64,000 nucleotides of DNA, from assembly GCF_963675165.1 (NCBI RefSeq), contig NC_087392.1, positions 2,929,001 to 2,993,000 of the forward strand, in the 5' to 3' direction. Position 1 is the stretch's first letter. Every line of letters starts with the position of its first letter. Shown piece after piece: positions 46,801 to 57,900 of the stretch. The translations under genes and the position numbers were made by a program. This DNA comes from Halichondria panicea (Eukaryota > Porifera > Demospongiae > Suberitida > Halichondriidae). Under the pieces are notes generated by a model, which made no database searches, was not told where the DNA came from, and was given only the letters and a program-made list of their open reading frames with translations.

Positions 46801-48080
46801 TAGCACAGCAACTCAGGAGCTAAACCAGACTGGAGGCATGCTGAAGCTTTGAGAACAGGGTTTTAGTGGTACATAGATAGATATATGCACTGTGGACTAA
46901 AGTCTATTTGTGTTGAGTTTGACCTTCATAAAGTTGTCATAACTTTGTTATACTCATAACTTTGTTATACTTACTGAAATTCAAAGTTTCATATACCATT
47001 GGATTCCTTGTTAAAAAGCGCTTCTATCTATATGCTGTAGAGCTGGTAAAAGTTAGCATTTTCTACGTAGAAGTCCCAGGCATACTTGTCCAGCATGTGG
47101 ACCATGTGTAAAGCCATAATTGTAAAGCCATAATTGACCACATAGCTTCCGGGGTCGAACTCAACGCAAATAGACTTTAGGATCACAGCAAAGAAGCCTA
47201 GAGTCTCATGCAGAGAAGTATGGCTCCTGGAGTAGGATCCCAGAGTCAGCTAACAGAGACAAACCAGACACAATTCTAGCTTTCTATTGTATCGACCCTT
47301 TTCCACAAACACACAAAGCATTGGATTATGTTTCGAATAATAGCCGCATCCAACTAGGCTAATTATAATTATTGGCTTATGTTTCAAATAATAGCCGCGT
47401 TTAGATTTAGCTAGTACGCAAAAAGCTTCTTAGGTTTAGCTCGCCTTTTCTGCGAAACAAAGACTTCTTTGCAAAATCTGCCAAATTTTAAGCCTTAGTT
47501 TTAGTTTTAATGCTACAAGTTTCCCTACGTACAAATTGTGATGTCTAAATCACCAGGTAAGCCATACTGAGCAGTGACAGACACACACACAGACACACAG
47601 ACACACAGACTACTGTAACCATAGATAGAGTAAAGAGGGATTGGAAACGGAAGTACCCTCGAAGTACCATCCGTGTATCTCCGCGGTTTTAATCGAGGCT
47701 TACTTTTTAACACGAGGGCTAAACATGAATAATTCATGAGAATTGTTTTGCTCTCTGTAAGAAGTCCACAGGAATTCTGATATTCATGCTCGTAATTTAA
47801 TATATCCCGAGGAAGACAATAGAGGACAAAATTAATACAGTCCTCAATTGTTAAAGGTGGAATGCATACCTGACTGCGTTCCAGATCCACTCCAGGAGTC
47901 ATTATCACCACTGTGCCATGATTCATGGTCTCTTGCGAACAGAGTAAGGCCATTGTGGTGGGTAGTGATGACAGCCAAATACGCCACAAGCAGGCAGCTC
48001 ATGAACACTGTCAGCACGACCAAAACTCCTTGCTTTCTTCTATTCATACCTAGTCTACCTCTATAGCATTTATCAAACAA
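40886..48080 (-). CDS. Membrane protein with tandemly duplicated Cys modules and poly-Asp tail
   Basis: Exons: 44141-43834, 43778-43326, 43270-42827, 42771-42328, 42272-41966 and 41079-40886. A first exon at 48080-47870 (MFDKCYRGRLGMNRRKQG then hydrophobic VLVVLTVFMSCLLVAYLAV) fits by phase, giving 786 residues, but implies a 3.7-kb intron and is less certain. The family is the unassigned module of 34874-37322: CDSLQQLASSSQLC...CSGLHC...VEPCHNPPAVNVV...NETLTKS...NIN|VTVSVVAG...IPLNRAQC. Modules are joined by a Thr/Pro linker (TPTTTRTFTPLRMPSPTP). Three exons are almost identical, with 55-nt introns. The fifth module is cut short after SLQQLASSSQ and followed by a Ser/Thr stretch, TM (ITIAVAVPVTILLVSIGGIV) and tail RRHKRVRREYHF...NDDDDDDNDL. 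Cell-surface location is inferred; function unknown. Confidence 0.75.
42273..43834 (-). repeat. Tandem duplication of an exon-intron unit, period 499-508 bp
   Basis: Units of exon (444 or 453 nt) plus a 55-nt intron repeat three times, with a fourth diverged copy on the 5' side. The 148-residue products of exons 43270-42827 and 42771-42328 are identical; the few base differences are silent or intronic. The 453-nt unit differs by an inserted TQP and three other residues. Confidence 0.95.
44361..44594. repeat. Family A inverted-repeat element
   Basis: Left end CAGTACAACCTCGATTACCT, right end CCAGATAATCGAGGTTCTAA. Lies in the presumed large intron of the modular gene. Confidence 0.72.
44648..45434. 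repeat. Family G inverted-repeat element (~790 bp)
   Basis: Ends TCTACCAGGGATACAAAAGA (then AAGAGGGATTGGAAA) and TCTTTTGTATCCCTGGTTCT are a clear inverted pair. The interior carries no convincing ORF. Confidence 0.8.
45559..45743. repeat. Family B inverted-repeat element
   Basis: Left end ATCGTATTGCGGGTAATTTT, right end AAAATTACCCGCTATACAGT. Interior shares GCCACGCCTACG (inverted) with the copy at 29766-29976. Confidence 0.82.
46089..46131. repeat. Poly-G tract with facing C run
   Basis: About 14 consecutive G, then CGCGGCACTCG, then eight C. It could form a hairpin or a quadruplex. Confidence 0.75.
46898..47180. repeat. Family I inverted-repeat element
   Basis: Begins CTAAAGTCTATTTGTGTTGA and ends CAACGCAAATAGACTTTAG. 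Inverted relative to the copy at 16430-16696. Contains a short internal duplication of TAACTTTGTTATACT and of GTAAAGCCATAATTG. Confidence 0.82.
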
Positions 48081-48294
48081 CAGTGGCTGAATGCTGAACA
48101 GAGTCTACTGTGTACCATGCACCGTGGCCCTCGATAAAGGAAGTGTACGTAGATCTACGTGTAGATCAAAACCACTCAATTCTATTTATAGATCTAGACA
48201 GAGAAATCCAGTGACCCCCACAAGACTCCCGGGATCCAAAAAATTGTGTTTCACAGAAAGTTCAAGGGTCCATCAAACTTATCCTAGATGCAAA
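48081..48294. promoter_or_regulatory. Divergent promoter region of two modular genes
   Basis: 214 bp between the proposed minus-strand start and the plus-strand start at 48295. A TATTTATAG at about 48182 could serve as a TATA-type element. Assignment depends on the first-exon model of the minus-strand gene. Confidence 0.35.
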
Positions 48295-49441
48295 ATGTTT
48301 GCTTCTGCCATCATCTTGCTTACTGTGGCTATCAATGGTGAGTAAGCATTATATTGATGGATCCATGGTTCCACTTCTGACTCTGTAGAAGTGGCTTTGC
48401 AACCAGTACCCTGGCCACCACTTGTGACCAGCTGCAATGTCATGCCACGAATAGCTGCAGACATGACTGTTGCAGCTGTCGGACAGCTCTCTTGTGTCAG
48501 CTCAGGGTGGCCAGAATGTGACACCATCTACTGTAACGTGGTTTCCAACAGTGAGCAGCTGGAAATACAACTGCTTCCCTGTTGGGAGTATCCAGCACTC
48601 TGGTTGAAGGGCAGGGACATCAATGGTAAGGAGATTCTTCAGCACATTTTTTACAAGGACGTGGAGACATTTAAGATGATGATCGGTGATGCACAAGTTA
48701 CTCTTTATGTTGCTATTGTGCAAAGGAGCAAACTGACTGTGGGTGTTGAGGTATTACATATATACCAGTCACATGATGTCTGTTTTTTTATCATTTTCAA
48801 ATTTCTTTTAGGTAACCGCTCAAGTTGGAAATAGCAATGTAACACTCATTCCATACAGAGACATCCCTCTCAACACTTCATTCTGTCAAGGTACTACATC
48901 ATGAATCTAGACAAATTAATGCATACAATAATATTTTGAACAGATCCTACTCCTCTCACCTGTGAAGTTCTTGAGTTTATTGAGCAATACATTATCGTGG
49001 AGCAATCAGCCTGGACACATGACCCAGCCCTTACTCCTCAATGTTTAATACCAGACTCAGCACACTGCACCAGTGTCAAGTGCCAATGGCCATCCAACCC
49101 GCTTCATAGTCAGCAGGCAGAGATGGACCTGCTACCTTGCTTAAAGCCGGCTGGAATGAGGATTAGTGTGAGCAATTCACAGGATGGTGTAGTTTTCAAC
49201 CACACATTTCAACAATCGGAGATAGTTAAATTTAACTCTGATACAAAATTAAATGTGACGTTAACTCACCCCCAAGAAGGAGTGATAGGACTAGAGGTGA
49301 GTCTACCGAACGAAGGTTGAGCAGTTTGTGTATTAATTTCTTTTATAGGTAATCTCAATAACAACCACTCGTAACTTTACTCAGCTCTCCTTTGTGAGAG
49401 TGCCTCTACCAAAGTGCTCCACATTTGTCGTTTCTGAGTAA
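48295..49441 (+). CDS. Small secreted protein with two unassigned Cys modules
   Basis: Five exons: 48295-48337, 48389-48750, 48812-48890, 48944-49296 and 49349-49441, 309 residues. The first exon is a signal peptide (MFASAIILLTVAIN). Two modules of the family found in the genes at 34874-37322 and 40886-48080 follow: module 1 with CVSSGWPECDTIYCNV, LLPCWEYPALWL and IPLNTSFC; module 2 with CTSVKCQW, LLPCLKPAGMRI and VPLPKC. Each is cut by a phase-0 intron at the shared place (GVE|VTA and GLE|VIS). There is no TM segment or Thr/Pro linker, so it should be secreted. It is divergent from its paralogue. Function unknown; a soluble partner or competitor of the membrane forms is one idea, without direct evidence. 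Confidence 0.8.
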
Positions 49442-50216
49442 ATTAGTAAATAATAAATTTTTCAGGTAGTCTTGTGTATAGAGAGAGATACATTATGATC
49501 TTTAGTCCTAATATGTTGAATTTGGTGGTACGAACTCATGATTTTTCCTATCCATTTTGTATTATAATTATACTCCCTATCTGATCATGATCATTGTTTT
49601 TTGTTGTTCCGCACTCTGTATGAGCGGGTAATTTTTGTTGGTGCAAATGTTCGTATCAACTGCATGTCCTGCAATTACGTATTATAACTATTCATACAGC
49701 TCATGATCTGCAGGAGAACCTATATTGCGGTAGACATATAATTTTGTAGTTTTAATAACCGTATTAACACGTCCCGTACCAGTTATACAGTGCTCTGCAA
49801 TGCGAAAATTTCCACCATACAAAAATACCCATGGTACCGATACATGTACATATATATATAATTATACTAAACGCTTATAAATTATTCAGCACAATAAACT
49901 TATTATTTTATTTACTTATAATTATTTATTAATCAAAGAATCACCATGCAGTTATATTCTGCACAGCTCGATCTGTCTATATACATTAATATTAATACGT
50001 TAGTGAATAATTATACTGTCATTACATATAATTATGAGCAGTCATAATACTTTATACATAAATTATATGACGTGTACATACAGTAGAACCTCGCTAATCC
50101 TGTAATAATAAAATAATAACTTCACATCACAAAATCAATCGTAATTTTATAGTATAATTATATACACATTCAGAATAAATGCCAGATTCTACATATTATA
50201 TATAATCTGCAATTAG
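49442..50216. other. Convergent region with family B fragment
   Basis: 775 bp, very AT-rich. AATAAA at about 49452 may end the secreted modular gene. A diverged family B copy is at about 49616-49770 (TGAGCGGGTAATTTTTGTTG), and a lone family A end, CAGTAGAACCTCGCTAATCC, is at 50081-50100. Confidence 0.5.
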
Positions 50217-53200
50217 TTACTGGTATTTGATCAGATAAGCTGGATAAGCCTTGTCGTTATCATATGTCATGAACACTTGAGATCCGTTTGTGTCACCAGT
50301 CACAGAGTCGTAATCCATATTAGTAAAGTGTACTTTTCCACCCGCAGATCCACGTGGTTTTTGAGGCGGCTTACGAAGGCTCCCATTTGAAACACATCTG
50401 TAGCTATCTCCAGTGAGAACTTTGACGAAAAAAATTTCTTTACAACCATCGTATGTAGTGTAGGAATAGTTGTTAGAATAGCTTGCATTGACTGCGAAGT
50501 AATTGGCTGTTCCCCACATTCCCTGGTTACTGTACCTCATGTCGAACCCATTCTCTCCTTCATAAATGAGTTTAGGATCGTTGCTGCGGGTACCATGAAA
50601 AAGCTCTTTTTCATTGACATTTCCATTGTTCTTCAGATGCAACCTCTTCTTGTGGGCACAATAGGCTTCCCACAACCAGGTATTTTGGATCCTTGAAATA
50701 GATACAATACGACTAGTAGACAGCGTAGCTTGAAATTTTTGCTCCACCCTGGTCCATTCGGGAGTTTTCGGTGACACTGGGAACACCTCTGTGGTTAGAT
50801 TTTGGTCTTGCCATTCAGGTGGAGTGGAGATCTCTGCGTCAGCACGTTCCAGTTGATGGTCGATGATGAGTTGCTGTACTGTCTTCACCACAACTTGCAC
50901 ATCACTATTGATACCCTCCAGGGTTACCAAACTCTGTTTTTTAGACCCAACCTGGCTCTCAGTGACACTGAAACCAACTTGGTGCTTGAGAGCAACATTC
51001 TCAAGCTTGCTGGAAAATTGATGAGATAAGGCAAACCTAATGTTAATGTCCTCTGTCTGCATATAGCTGTCTAGTTTCTTTTTAAGTTTGGTTTTGGCAG
51101 CCTCCAGAGAGTCCCTAGGTCCACGCAGGGTTACACACACTTCCTGCTGGCCAGATGAAGGGTCACATATTTTGGGTGCAAGAGTAGCAGGAGGGTTAGG
51201 CTGATCAGGCCTAGTTGATCTTGGGTACGTACACACCACACATAACTCCTCTTGAAGTTTATATGTAAACTGCAAAAAGTTGGAGGTTGAAAACACCGAT
51301 CGAAACATGGGTTTGACTGTTAGCTGCTCTTGTCCGACACTCGATTCGATTGGTTGAATCACTTGCGTTATCAGTGGTTGTTCAGCAACAAGAATGGCTG
51401 CTGGAGTGCCACTCAGCTTTAGGCCACTCTGAGGCTTCTTGAGGGGGTAAACTTTGATTCTACAATTCCGAGCAATGCTGTTAGCATGCGAAAGGTACGT
51501 AGTGTACTTAAAGTGTGAGTTCAGTACTAGACCAACAACCTCATTATTGCTGGTAAGGATCTTGCTGGTCATGGTGCACTCTCCAAGGAACTTCTGTATT
51601 TCCTCCTCAGCTGTGTCTAGTTCTTCACTGCAGTCCTCAGGAGCAGTTAACTCAGCCTCAAAGATGGTAGATTGACATTTTATATAGAAGTACACGGCTA
51701 ATGGCCACAGAAATTCTTTTTTATCTTTTCTGAGGGTGTTGGCTGCAATAGGCGTGAGCGGAATAGTTTTTGTGATAGTGGCTGTTTGCGAGATCTCTTC
51801 TCCAATTTGAAAGACTTCAGATTCCTCACCCACAACATAGATAGTGGTTGTAGTTACTTCATCCTTCGGAATTGATTGTTGTCTGGCTTCCTTACTAATA
51901 ATGTCTATGACAATGTTACAAGTTCTTTCCTTGTCTTTCTTGATTTGATCCCACCGTCTTTTCCACATATGGTAGTATTTGCTCTCATAGTTAACTTCGA
52001 ATTTGCCAGTGGTGATACTGTTTCTGATTCCTACCAATTTTTCGTACACTGGCTCCACACTCTTAATTGGACCCCTGATGAGAATTGAGAATGGTTCAGA
52101 CTCACTCTTTGATCTTACGATACGCAGTTCATTACAATCTTCCTTAAGTTCTTCGAAGTCTTGCTTGTGTCTTATAAAGAGCTGTTGGTGGGTGGTGAGG
52201 GGAATGAATTTGGTTATCTCATGACAGCTGTCAACTTTGTCTAGTATCTCAGCTGCACAATCACAAACTTCATTCTTTGTGAGACCATGGATCATCAAAA
52301 AATCATCACGGTTGATGATTCTAACACGATAACTCATCTCAAGCTCAGATTTGATCTCATTAAGCCTGATCGACCTTGCTGCTCCCTTGCGTAGAGTTAG
52401 TTTCCTATGAGAACTTTCAACTTGCTCTAAACACGAGCACACAGTCTGAAACACCTCGCGATGCTTGCTACAGACGATCACGCTAATCTCTGTTTCATCT
52501 TCTTCAGATCGTGACCGTTGTTTACGAGCAGGGGCTTTTTGCTCCTGTATTATCCATATCACTTCATCTGACACAGGCTTCAAAACCACATCTTTAATTT
52601 GCGATACAAATCTTCTGTTTTGATAGACAAAGCGGCGAGTGGAGACTTGAGAGAGAAAATCGCCCCTGATCAGTGCCTGTCCTGTTTGAATAGCTTGGGG
52701 ATTTCCTTTAAGGAATACTGTGCTTTTTCTTACAACAAACTCTGCAGAAAGAGAGGATAATTGTTCTCGTGCTTTGTGGTCTGTCTTGTGTAGGTAGATA
52801 AGGTATGCAGTTTCCTCAGGAGAGCATTGAACAGGGATTTTCTGAGAGGTAGCTGTTTCCATTCGTTCCCTTAGGGCAGTACATACACTTGCACATTCCT
52901 GTTGCAAGTAACTCTTAACTAAAACATTGGATTCCTTTTGTTCTATGTCCACGAATGGTGCGTTCAATGTTGAGATGAGTTCATCGCATACCTCGCTTGA
53001 TATATTGGTAATGTTCTCAGTGAACAATCCTTGTTTAAGGGCAAAACTAGCGATCTCAGTACTAGATTTGGACAGGGAGTATAGGACAACACTAGGTCTT
53101 GTATCATGAGAGAAAATACACACTTGTAGATTTTCAATACAGAATCTCTCTTTAGCTGATCTAAGAAGCGGTTGTGCAAGACTGATATTCAATTCCAAAG

Positions 53201-54805
53201 TTTCGATATCACCCAGGGCTGATTCCAGTTCCTGCCTAGCAAATTGAAGATTTCTGTTGTCGCCCACAAGTCCAATGAAAGCAGACGACTCATCATAGCC
53301 CGTTAGCCTTACATTGTACTTCTGCTGGAGCATGCCTGGTAGGTCTTGTCTGAGAACAACCAGAGAAGTCTTTTTGTTCCTGTAGGATGAGTGGTATCAC
53401 ATAATTAATTATGAACAGTGTGTATATACTTACTTCTAGTAAATATTAATAATCACTCTTTAATTGCACTTATTAAATACATTGCTACCCACCTGTCCTG
53501 TATGGTGAGCTCCCGGTACACCTCGCCAGTCACTCTACTGTAAGCACTGGCTATGGCTTCGGGCGATCCAGTGAAGAATATGGTTCGACTAATCATGTCC
53601 TCCCTGATGTGTATACCTGGGTTGGTCTTGTACGGCTCAATAACATCCTGATAAAGCATTCGACCTGAAGGTCCAGCAATCATCAGACGATTCCAGTCAG
53701 CTGGGGAGAGTGTGAGACTGGATTCTGATCCTGGAGGGTGTGGGTGTGTGATTCTAGAAGATTGCAGGGAAGTAGGCACCGTCACTGATGGTGGGGGAAA
53801 CGACATTGAGGAAGGAGGTATGATCTCTTGAAGGTATGGTGTATTCGCTGCTAGAGTAGGCACACTGTGTTGATGATCAAATGGAATCTTTACTTCTTTA
53901 TTCACTGTTCTTCCTGAGGTGATTACATTGGCCTGGATGGCTTTACCATAACGAGACATTCCATTCAGTCGCTTTACAACATTGTGTGCATCTTCATTAC
54001 TGGGGAGATACAGCATAACTCTCGAAGGAGGTGACGTCAGCCGCTCGACTTTAACCCCTGATACCCCAACCATTGTTTTTAGTTCTTCAGCAGAAACAAG
54101 AGAGTCCACATGGTCTAATGAGACTGTCCGCTGACTGCCAAGAGCGAAAGAAGGCGTGGGGGCTTGAGGTACAGAGGGCTTGATGAATTGACCTCCCTTC
54201 AGTGATACATTTATGGTGCAACCATCTAGTACCTTCTTATCAAGACCATGTACAGCTTTCTCTGCAGCCATAAGGGTGCTGTATTGTGCCAATGCATATC
54301 GATTCTTTACGTCAAAGATTTTGGGCGGTTGAGGCAGTTCACCAAATATTCTAAGACGTTCAACCAATTGTTCGTTAGTTAGGCTTCGAGGAAGACATGT
54401 AAGCTTCACAGTAAACTGCTGTTTGGTGTTGTATGGGGGAGTGGCTGGCACATGAATATGTGGGGTTGATTTCTCGCTATTGCTGGGCTGTCTGGCCAAA
54501 TTTACTTTAATTGAATACTTGTTCAGCAGGAGAGTTTTAGCCATTTGTTTGATAGCCGCCTCAGCCGAGCTTCGATCCGAGAAAGTAATAAAGCCAAATC
54601 CTTTTGACTTTCCGCTCTCTTTGTCTTTGATTATATCAAACCCGACTATATTCGCTTTGAATGACGAAAAATGATTCATTAGCTGATTATCAGTCACAAA
54701 CTTCGGTATAGATCCAACAAACACTTTTGCTGTGTTTTTCTTTTTTAATAGTGGTTTTTCTTTCTCTGAATCCTGTTCCTGTGGGTCTTTTGTATCAATG
54801 GTCAT
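50217..54805 (-). CDS. RRM / KH-like / PARP protein (PARP10/14 group)
   Basis: Two exons, 54805-53493 and 53379-50217, 1491 residues from ATG at 54805. RRM1 is at about 27-105 (VFVGSIP, KGFGFITF), RRM2 at about 135-215 (FTVKLTCLPRSL, YALAQYS), and a weaker RRM3 follows. The middle ~900 residues form repeated KH-like units (for example VVLRQDLPGMLQQKYNVRLT and CVTLRGPRDSLEAAKTKLKK), as in PARP14, but no macro domain is seen. The C-terminal ~200 residues are an ADP-ribosyltransferase domain: LFHGTRSNDPKLIYEGENGF gives the His, GTANYFAVNASYSNNY the Tyr. At the place of the third catalytic residue (GSQVFMTYDN) there is no Glu, so mono-ADP-ribosylation is expected. ATG 54805 follows directly on a good acceptor (TTTGTACAG), so the true N-terminus may lie in the CBM exons upstream. 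Confidence 0.88.
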
Positions 54806-54994
54806 CTGTACAAACAATGAAGGAAGCATATACAATCACACCTTTGTGTTGGATGCGCAAAATTAGTTTTTGTATGTCACACTACATCCATACATGTACA
54901 TTGTCTACGTACACGTATACGTTGGGATATTCTCAATTTGCAATTTTAAGTGGCAGATTATTGCCTATAATATTACAATAATTATTATGATTAC

Positions 54995-57900
54995 GTTTCC
55001 ACAAGAACGTACAAAGTGGATGTCCTCGGAAGAGGCATGACTATCTTGAGACATTGCACTAGACACTGCACTAGACACTGTGGAACAAAGCATATAGGAG
55101 GAGAGCAAATTACAACTTATACATACCTTCAGGTATCCAGCACACATTGTTAAGAGCTCCACTGTCATTAGTCGATCGCTCCTGTAGTGAATCACATGAT
55201 CACAATAAGGAGGTGAGGCCATACAGCAATTGAGTAAGATACCTGATTGACATCAAGCATCCATTCTCCATCTACCACAAACTTGTACTCGTGTCTCCCT
55301 TCAGATAGAGGTACAGTGGCGGTAAACACACCCAACTTGGAACAACTGTAAGTGATACAAATACTTCATTCAATTGTTGGACTTGATTGGATTATTATAA
55401 CAATACATGTAGATAGAGACAGTGATTATTAGCGCCACCAAATTAAAACATGCACATCTGCTTGTAATAATATAAGATGTGGATGTATATAATGGTTAAA
55501 TTATATACATGTAAATCTACAATATAGTTCGAACATACAGAGGATGAAGAATACTAGCTGAAATAGCTATTTGATGACTGGCAATGACCAAAAGCAAGGG
55601 ATGCGAATGGATCTGCTACAAAGTTAGATTCAACACGTCTATTTGTATTGAGAAAAGCCCTTGATAACCACCTAAGCAAATCTATACACCATTGCTCCAA
55701 TGACATATGACACATTAAGAAAGCACCGGGTGCGAGAATGCCTTTTGCCTCAGATTAGGTACGACACCACCTAATCTGCTACCATATACAGTAGAACCTC
55801 GATTATCCAGACACCTTCGGCTTGGTTCCAGAGGCATGCCGGATAACTGAATGACTGGAATCGAATGGATAAACCATGCCTTGATCAACCCACTTAATTG
55901 ATAAACAGCAGTACAAATTTAGTGCACCTGGGGGCCACTGTAGAAGCGCATGCGATAAACATGCCTGTGTCCATGGAGATAAACATGCCTGTGTCCATGG
56001 AAACAGCTGCTAATTGCGCTGTGCATTAAGGGACACGCCATTTTGCAGATATAACGGATAATCGAGGTTTCAAATAATGGAGGATGGATAATCGAGGTTC
56101 TACTGTAGTGCCGCCGTTTTACGCGAATTGACCTTGAACCTCGAAAATTATGCTCCTCAAAATTTGGAATCAGGCATTGTTTACTTCCGGTATTGTAAAC
56201 ACAATTTTTTCTCAAATTTGGCGCTATACGATAATCAATTCACTGTAGCTTTTTCAGCTAAACAGTTCGTAGGAATTCATACAGCTTACTAGAGTCGATG
56301 TTATGAAAAAGTCGATGTTTACATAACATTAGAGTAGGCCTATTCTGTGTTTTATAGTAAGTCGACCTTTACTAAATTTCATTTTAACGGTAAATTTGCC
56401 GGAGCTTAGCGCCTAGGGAGCTGGCCGCGAGGGGTGCTGCACAGAATATACTGGAGAAACCCAATGAGTGACTACTAATGAACTAAGGTCAGCCTGCCCT
56501 GTGCAGCCCCACTCCTCCTAACCGGCCCTACACTGGGACTCGACTCTCCAGTTTACATTAAATTGAAATTAAATCGTATTAGTAAAGGTCGACTTACTAC
56601 AAAACACAGAATAGGCCTACTCTAATGTTATGGTAAACATAGACTCTTTCATAACATCGACTCTTTATAACATCGACTTCATCATAAGATTGACTCATGA
56701 CACAAACGGCAAAATATCGACCTTTATGAGGTCGACTCTTGTAAACATCGACCTTTATGACGTCGACTCTTTTTAAAACATCGACCTTTATGACGTCGAC
56801 TCCATTTTATAACATCGTCTCTTTTTGGATTTTGACACAAATGGCACCCCATACCCTACAGCCTTTTCAAAGCTTGTATGAGCTACAGAAGCAGTTAGCA
56901 AAGCTCCAAGATTCATTTGCGAAGCAGAAATTGACTCAGAGCATATATTTGATTGGCAATCGAAACCTCTCAACAAAGACCACTTGTCTATAACGGCCAA
57001 AAAGGCTGTTCCCCAATGTTTATGGAGGTTCCACTGTCAGTAGATCTAGTTTACTAAGGGAGTGGTGAAACTTGACATGGCACCCCAGATATAAAAGTAA
57101 GGGGCAGGACCAGTTGATACTACTTTGGTGTACGACCGAGTGCTGAACGATGATGAAGACAGTGATGAACAAACGTAGGTCAACGATTGAGGGGAACGCA
57201 CACTAATTTACCGAACTTGTGGCGATGAACATTGCACTTTACGGAGGTAGTACCATTATTCAGATTCTGAATTCTGCAGTTCATGTTCAACGGACACCAG
57301 GCCCCTAGCGTTACAATAGAAAAAACCGAACGGCCTGGAAAAGAGGCTACGGTAAAAACCGTTTGCTCATGAAAATTCATATTGATGATTTTTTTTATAA
57401 AATGCATGATTGAAGTGACTATAATCAAATCGGTGTATTATTCTGTATGACAAGTATCAATCTTCAAAATACTGTATAGTGCGAAAGAAATTTTCGAGGC
57501 ACTTATATTTCATGGAATGGTCTCTAAAAGCGTTTCGTTGCACATGTTCGCGGAATAACTGCTTACCGGAAGCCACGCCTTTAAATCTTTGCACGTTATA
57601 GCAGATAATTCTAATTAAAGAAAAATTTTTGTGGACTTAATTTTCGTGTAAGATTGCTAACCCATGAAATCCGCGAAAATGAAGCCCCTCGAACATTTCG
57701 CGCTATACAGTATCTTCCAATGGAAGCTCTGAGCGATTATTAAGTTACTAAAAACAACAAACTAGTACAGTGTAGTCAAAATAAACTTCCAAAACTTCCA
57801 AAAATGCTTCTAGCTGTTAAGGTTGCGGTAAACAGTTTGCTCATGAATATTCATTATAATGATTTTTGTGAAACTACTAGGAGCATGCAGAGCATGTTTG

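Noticed and set aside
47525..47989. 154-residue minus-strand frame
   Set aside because: It overlaps the proposed signal-peptide exon in another frame and then runs through repeat sequence.
53453..53493. Read-through extension of the RRM exon (WVAMYLISAIKE)
   Set aside because: A good donor (ACAG|GTGGGT) joins in phase to the KH/PARP exon; the extension would end the protein before its main domains.
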